Assembly: GCA_021295675.1 (NCBI GenBank)
Contig: JAGWBY010000012.1
Location: 3,581 to 21,940 of the forward strand
DNA length: 18,360 nucleotides
Origin: Candidatus Latescibacterota bacterium
GTDB taxonomy: Bacteria > Latescibacterota > UBA2968 > UBA8231
Reading direction: 5' to 3'
Part shown: positions 14,319-18,360 of the stretch, in pieces
How positions within the stretch are numbered: position 1 is the stretch's first letter
Layout: the number at the start of each line of letters is the position of its first letter
The notes under the pieces: generated by a model
What the model was told of the DNA's origin: nothing
Databases searched by the model: none
Seen by the model: only the letters and a program-made list of their open reading frames with translations
Made by a program: the position numbers and the translations under genes

Positions 14319-16543
14319 TCAATTGTTGGGTGCTGCATCTGCATCGTTCCCTTGTCGCCCTTCTGCTACGACAAATACCTGAGGCGTCGTCCAAGTCACT
14401 GTGTGGTTGGCTAAATTCTGCTCAAAGAATCTGCGCACTTGCCGCAATTCGCCTTCGTCGAGATGCTGAGTCAGATGGTGAGCGTACGTATGCCGTTTCT
14501 CGCCGCCGGGATTGAACCAGTGCGCGAGATGGCGCGGCTCAATGTGGCGCTGCGACTGGACCGCTTCCACCCGCACCCGCACCGCGCCGAAGCCCGCGGC
14601 CGCAAACATTTGTTCGAGGTCCGCAGCATCCCAATTGACGCGCGGGTTGTCGGGCGCGGCGTAGATGGCCTCTTCGGCGGCGACGAGACGCTCGCCTAGG
14701 TCGCCGAGTTGCTGTAAGTCGAGCAACTGGTACAAGCGCTGCGACCGGCGCGAAAGGGTTTCGACCAAGCTGACACGGCCCTGTGGGGCGAGGTAGCGAT
14801 GCAGGGTTGCGACGACTTCTTCCTTGTGCGCTAGTGCGCCGAGGGCATTGCGCCCGACGATGGCGTCAAAGAGGATATCGGGATTGTGGTCGGCGAGTTG
14901 GTCGGCGAGGGTGGCGAGCGGGCCTTGCAGCACTTGGGGCCGTTCGATCTCGGCTAGGTGGGCGGCGGTTTCGTGCAGGGCTACAGCCGCGATCTTGTCG
15001 CTGGTATGTGCCCAGACGCCGCCTTCGGGTACGCGCCGCAGAGCTTCCCAAGTGAGCAGACCCGTACCGGCCTCCAAGTCGAGGACGAGGTGGTGGCGCG
15101 CCAAGGTGAGCGGGGCGAAGAGGCGTTGGCGCGTGTGCTCTAGTTGGGTGCCAACGTCGCCGGAGGCGCGCTCGAGCCATTGGTCGCGCGCTTGGTCGGC
15201 CGGAGACAGGGACAATATCTCGGCCGGGGCAGACTCTGCTTCGCACATGGCGGCGAGCTGTAGCTCACGGCGTTGGCGGACGCGGTCGCCGAGGTCTTTT
15301 TCTCGGCCTTGGTCCGAGGGCTGGTAGAAGATGCGGCCCTGCAGGCCGGCGGGCAGGTACTGCTGGGCAACCCAATGCTCGCGGTAGGCGTGGGGGTAGA
15401 GATAACCCGCACCGTGACCAAAACCCTCGCTGTCGCGGCTGGCGTCCTTGAGGTGATTGGGCACCTCGCCTTCGCGCTCTTTTTCCACAACCTCTAGCGC
15501 GTCGAAGAAGGCCATAGTCGAATTGCTCTTGGGCGCGGTGGCCAAATACAAGGCGGCGTGGGCCAGCGGAAAACGCCCCTCGGGCAGGCCGATGCGATCG
15601 AAGGACTCAGCCGCGGCGATTACTACTTGGAGGGCGCGCTCGTCGGCGAGGCCGACGTCCTCGCTGGCGAAGATTAGCATGCGGCGGAAGAGGAAGCGCG
15701 GGTCTTCGCCAGCGTACACCATCCGCGCCAGCCAGTAGAGGGTGGCGTCTGGATCCGAGCCGCGCATGGATTTGATAAAGGCGCTGATGGCATCGAAGTG
15801 GTAGTCGCCTTCCTTGTCGTAGAGCAAGGCGCGCTGCTGGATGGATTCCTCGGCCACCGCTAGATCGATGGCAATCCGCCCTTGGGTGTCTGGGTCGGTG
15901 GTTTCGACCGCTAGCTCCAAGGCGTTGAGCAGGGCGCGGGCATCGCCGTTGGCCACGTCGATCAAGTGTGCGCGGGCGTCGGGGTGCAGATCGACGTGGA
16001 GATGGCCGTAGCCGCGCGAGTCGGTGAGCGCCTGTTGGGCAATGTGCGCGAGGGCTTCGGAGCTAAGGCCCTGGAGCTGAAAAACCCGGCTGCGCGAGAG
16101 CAGGGGCCGGTTGACGGAGAAGTAGGGATTTTCGGTGGTCGCGCCGATGAGGATGATAGTGCCGTTTTCAACCCAGGGCAGGAGCGCGTCTTGCTGGGCT
16201 TTGTTGAAGCGGTGGACCTCGTCGATGAAGAGGATGGTCTTGCGGTTGTGCAGCTTGCGCAACTGGCCGGCCTCATCGACGGCTTGGCGAATGTCGGCGA
16301 TCCCGGCCAAAACGGCGTTGATAGAAATAAAATGGGCGCGAGTGGTGTGGGCGATGACCGCGGCGAGCGTGGTTTTGCCCGTGCCGGGCGGGCCGTAGAA
16401 AATCAGGCGCGCCGCAGCAGGCGGCCCGGCCCGAGAATGTGGTCTTGGCCGACGTATTCGTCTAAGTTGCGCGGTCGCAGGCGAGCGGCTAGGGGTTGGT
16501 CCGCTGCTTGGCGGTCCCGTAGTCCGGCGTCGAAAAGGTCCAT
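14319..16543 (-). CDS. rarA: RarA (MgsA) AAA+ ATPase fused to a methyltransferase-like domain, frameshifted near the N-terminus
   Basis: RarA is a clamp-loader-like AAA+ ATPase that acts at stalled replication forks. The proper start is the ATG at 16541-16543, preceded by AGAGGTG. That frame encodes [20 protein letters not shown], then [20 protein letters not shown] and RLLRRA, and stops at 16403-16405. The rest is in another frame from [12 protein letters not shown] onward: Walker A at 16371-16394, Walker [11 protein letters not shown], sensor 1 ATTEN, arginine-finger region LLSRSR, and the RarA tetramerisation end ([16 protein letters not shown]). A class I methyltransferase-like domain occupies the last 300 or so residues (motif [10 protein letters not shown]). 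As I recall, RarA fusions of this size are known in cyanobacteria (PRK13341). The break fits a loss of about 25 nt. Confidence 0.88.
16403..16543 (-). pseudogene. Severed N-terminal segment of rarA (46 codons)
   Basis: This frame carries the RarA N-terminus ([19 protein letters not shown], with the usual LAxRxRPxxLxxxxGQxH pattern) and ends in TGA where RarA proteins continue with about eight residues (of the type IEAGxLxS) before the L/M-I-hydrophobic strand that leads to Walker A. Adding about 25 nt at 16403-16406 would join the two frames. Confidence 0.85.
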
Positions 16544-16544
16544 G

Positions 16545-16561
16545 TTTCACCTCTGGTGAAA
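16545..16561. repeat. 17-bp palindrome over the rarA ribosome-binding site
   Basis: TTTCACC-TCT-GGTGAAA: two perfect 7-bp arms with a 3-bp centre, one base upstream of the rarA ATG. On the minus strand its second arm contains the Shine-Dalgarno sequence AGAGGTG. It could be an operator or, in mRNA, a hairpin that hides the ribosome-binding site. Confidence 0.6.
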
Positions 16562-16577
16562 GAAGGCGCGAGCTAAG

Positions 16578-16606
16578 AACATAACGACTCAGTTGAACCG
16601 CGTGAA
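16578..16606 (-). promoter_or_regulatory. Candidate promoter of rarA
   Basis: On the minus strand, TTCACG (16601-16606), a 17-nt spacer and TATGTT (16578-16583). Each box matches the consensus at only four of six positions. The predicted start near 16571 would place the palindrome inside the leader. Confidence 0.3.
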
Positions 16607-16681
16607 CCCCTCTGCGCGTAGCGGCTAGGCCGTCTCTTCTTTATGTTTTCTGAGGAAGCAGTTTTACGCTGGAGAGACTTT

Positions 16682-17803
16682 GTGAAAATTACTCATTTGG
16701 AACTACACTCGGTGGCGGCGTCGCACCGCGGCAATTGGATCTTCGTCCAACTTCACACTGACGCCGGGCTGAGCGGGCTAGGCGAAGCGAGCCAGAGCGG
16801 CAACGACGGCTTGGTCGCGGCCGCGTTGGAGCAATTGGGGCCTCGGTTGGTGGGTGCGGACCCGACTCAGGTAGAGGTGTTGTGGGAACAGATGGCGCGG
16901 GGGTCGGCGATTTTTTCGGGCGACACTGGTCGCGTCGGAGCCACGGCGCGGAGCGCGATTGACCAAGCGCTATGGGATTTGGCTGGCAAGGCGCTCGGGG
17001 TGCCGGCTTGGCGTCTGTTGGGCGGCAAGCGGCGCGACTCTGTGCGCTTATACGCCAATCTCAATCGCGGCACCCGCGACCGCAGCCCACAGGGGTTTGC
17101 CGATGCAGCGTGCCGAGCGGTCGATGCCGGCTTTGGTGCCGTCAAGAGCACGCCCTTTGACGAGGTGCATTGGCGGCGAATGGACCGCGGTGGAATCGAG
17201 CGCGACGCGGATAAAGGAATCGCGCGGCTGGCGGCCACGCGGGAGGCCATTGGCGACGAAATCGAACTGCTGGTGGATTGTCATCAGCGCTTTGACTTGG
17301 CCTTGGCTTTTAAAGTGGCCGAAAAGGTGCGTCCACTCGATCTTTACTGGTTTGAGGAGCCAGTGCCGCGCGACCGGGTCGATGAGTTGCGCCAGTTGCG
17401 GCTGCACTCGGGCCAGACCATTGCTGGTGGCGAATCGCTCGTCGGTCGCGAGGGTTTTTGGCCCTACATTGCCCAAGGAGCAGTGGATGTGCTAATGCCG
17501 GATGTCAAACACGCTGGCGGCATTACCGAATGCCGGCGCATTGCCGCGCTGGCCGAAATAGCGCAGATGCCGATTGCGCCCCACAGCCCGGCTGGTCCGG
17601 TATCGACGATGGCTGGAGTTCATCTAGCGGCGACGGTTGCCAACTTCACGGTGCTCGAGTACGCGTTTGGCGAGGTGGATTGGCGCGGTGAGTTGGTGCG
17701 TCCGGCAGAAACCATAATAGACGGTCACATTCGGGTGCCGGACGCGCCCGGTTTGGGAATTGAACTCGACGAAGCGGTGCTTATGGCGCACCAGGTGCAA
17801 TAG
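16682..17803 (+). CDS. Enolase-superfamily acid-sugar dehydratase, galactonate dehydratase (GalD/DgoD) type
   Basis: A 373-residue mandelate racemase/muconate lactonising enzyme homologue that probably dehydrates a sugar acid to a 2-keto-3-deoxy sugar acid. I chose the GTG at 16682 because GGAGAG lies 5 nt upstream and MKITHLELHSV is a typical start; the ATG at 16643 has no ribosome-binding site. From the GTG, metal ligands are D199 (VDCHQRF), E225 (WFEEP) and E251 (AGGES), with H201 as one acid/base and H301 (APHSPAGP) as the other. As I recall, E. coli GalD has Asp183, Glu209, Glu235, His185 and His285, and the spacings +26, +26 and +50 are identical. The substrate could be another aldonate. 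It is divergent from rarA, and a RibB-like gene follows after 14 nt. Confidence 0.88.
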   Translation: MKITHLELHSVAASHRGNWIFVQLHTDAGLSGLGEASQSGNDGLVAAALEQLGPRLVGADPTQVEVLWEQMARGSAIFSGDTGRVGATARSAIDQALWDLAGKALGVPAWRLLGGKRRDSVRLYANLNRGTRDRSPQGFADAACRAVDAGFGAVKSTPFDEVHWRRMDRGGIERDADKGIARLAATREAIGDEIELLVDCHQRFDLALAFKVAEKVRPLDLYWFEEPVPRDRVDELRQLRLHSGQTIAGGESLVGREGFWPYIAQGAVDVLMPDVKHAGGITECRRIAALAEIAQMPIAPHSPAGPVSTMAGVHLAATVANFTVLEYAFGEVDWRGELVRPAETIIDGHIRVPDAPGLGIELDEAVLMAHQVQ

Positions 17804-17817
17804 CTGTGGGAGATTCG

Positions 17818-18360
17818 ATGTTCTGTCGGTTAGAGGAGGCGATTGCGGATTTTCGCGCTGGCAAGTTCCTAATCTTAGTAGATGCACGCGAGCGCGAAGA
17901 CGAAGGAGATTTGATTGTGGCCGCGGAATACGTTTCGGGTGCTGCGATCAATCAAATGCTCAAAGAGGCGCGTGGCATGCTGCACCTAGCCACGACCGAG
18001 AACCATCTGGCGCGTCTCGGCGTCGGACTGATTGAGCCGCACAACGCCGATTGGACGACTCCGCGCTTCGGCCTGCCGTTTGACGCGCTAGAGGGGATTG
18101 AAACCGGTGTCTCGGCTGAAGATCGCGCCACGTCCATTCGGCGCGCGCTCCAGCCGGATACCGGGCCCGACGATATCGTCATCCCTGGGCACGTGTTGCC
18201 CTTAGCCGCCCGCCCAGAAGGGTTGCTGAGCCGCCAGGGGCACACCGAGGGTGCGGTGGAGTTGGCCCGTCAGGCCGAACTTTTTCCGGCGGCCGTGATG
18301 TCGGAAGTGATGGCACCCGATGGCTCAATGGCCAAGGGCCAGCAACTGGTGGACTTTGCC
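17818..18360 (+). CDS. 3,4-dihydroxy-2-butanone-4-phosphate synthase (RibB)-like protein, 3' partial
   Basis: The first 181 codons of a RibB-family protein, running off the right edge. RibB turns ribulose 5-phosphate into the four-carbon precursor of riboflavin. Seen here: VDAREREDEGDLIVAAE (family DDEDRENEGD), ETGVSAEDRATSI (TGISAxDR), IPGHVLPLAA and GLLSRQGHTEGAVELA (GHTE), then SEVMAPDGSMA. The core acidic loop and GHTE are intact. Differences from the usual sequence are R for E in the first loop, GMLHLA where a Cys normally stands (GLICxA), FGLPFDA for FTVSVDA, and GHTEG-VE for GHTEA-VD. GGGAG 5 nt before the ATG is a good ribosome-binding site. It may be a RibBA fusion, a lone RibB, or a paralogue with another substrate. 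Confidence 0.85.
   Translation, partial: MFCRLEEAIADFRAGKFLILVDAREREDEGDLIVAAEYVSGAAINQMLKEARGMLHLATTENHLARLGVGLIEPHNADWTTPRFGLPFDALEGIETGVSAEDRATSIRRALQPDTGPDDIVIPGHVLPLAARPEGLLSRQGHTEGAVELARQAELFPAAVMSEVMAPDGSMAKGQQLVDFA

Noticed and set aside
16643..16681. ATG at 16643 as the start of the dehydratase gene.
   Set aside because: No ribosome-binding site and 13 extra residues not seen in the family; GTG at 16682 has GGAGAG at 5 nt.

Overview
The window reads as a gene-dense stretch of a GC-rich chromosome from a diderm (LPS-bearing) bacterium. An LptE-type outer-membrane lipoprotein, two predicted lipoproteins, a secreted S41 protease and an M23 cell-wall peptidase support this. The mix (GalD-type enolase-superfamily dehydratase, RarA fused to a methyltransferase-like domain, GT87, NhaC) and the patchy Shine-Dalgarno use suggest an uncultured phylum such as Latescibacterota or Poribacteria. 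That assignment is inference only. I see no tRNA, rRNA, CRISPR array, insertion sequence or phage gene.

Layout. (1) 1-416, +: the 3' end of a GntR/FCD-type regulator, running tail to tail into (2) 391-6291, -: coaX; then an S41 protease and a GT87 glycosyltransferase behind a good promoter; then lipA and a phosphotransferase-fold kinase-like gene behind a second promoter of the same design. In both promoters the -35 hexamer contains the stop codon of the upstream gene. (3) 6419-8595, +: an envelope cluster of M23 peptidase, a strong intrinsic terminator, a gene with a 27-nt coding repeat array, and lptE, whose start lies inside that array. (4) 8611-16543, -: rarA fused to a methyltransferase-like domain, a HEAT-repeat lipoprotein, a secreted tandem NTF2-like protein, a sodium:solute symporter and an NhaC-type antiporter, probably one transcription unit. 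(5) 16682-18360, +: a galactonate-dehydratase-type enolase-superfamily enzyme followed 14 nt later by a divergent RibB (DHBP synthase) homologue cut by the window edge.

The most striking result of close reading is that three genes of block 4 (rarA near its N-terminus, the HEAT protein and the symporter near their C-termini) each carry a reading-frame break. In each case the missing part of the protein is recognisable in another frame, and each is best explained by a short loss of about 22-31 nt. This is either a real cluster of small deletions or an assembly problem, and it decides how these genes should be annotated.

Other points worth a second look are the lptE start born inside a repeat array, a 9-bp inverted repeat centred on the predicted transcription start of the S41 gene, a hairpin covering the rarA ribosome-binding site, and the pairing of a sugar-acid dehydratase with a RibB-like enzyme. 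I found no clearly new defence or mobile system.
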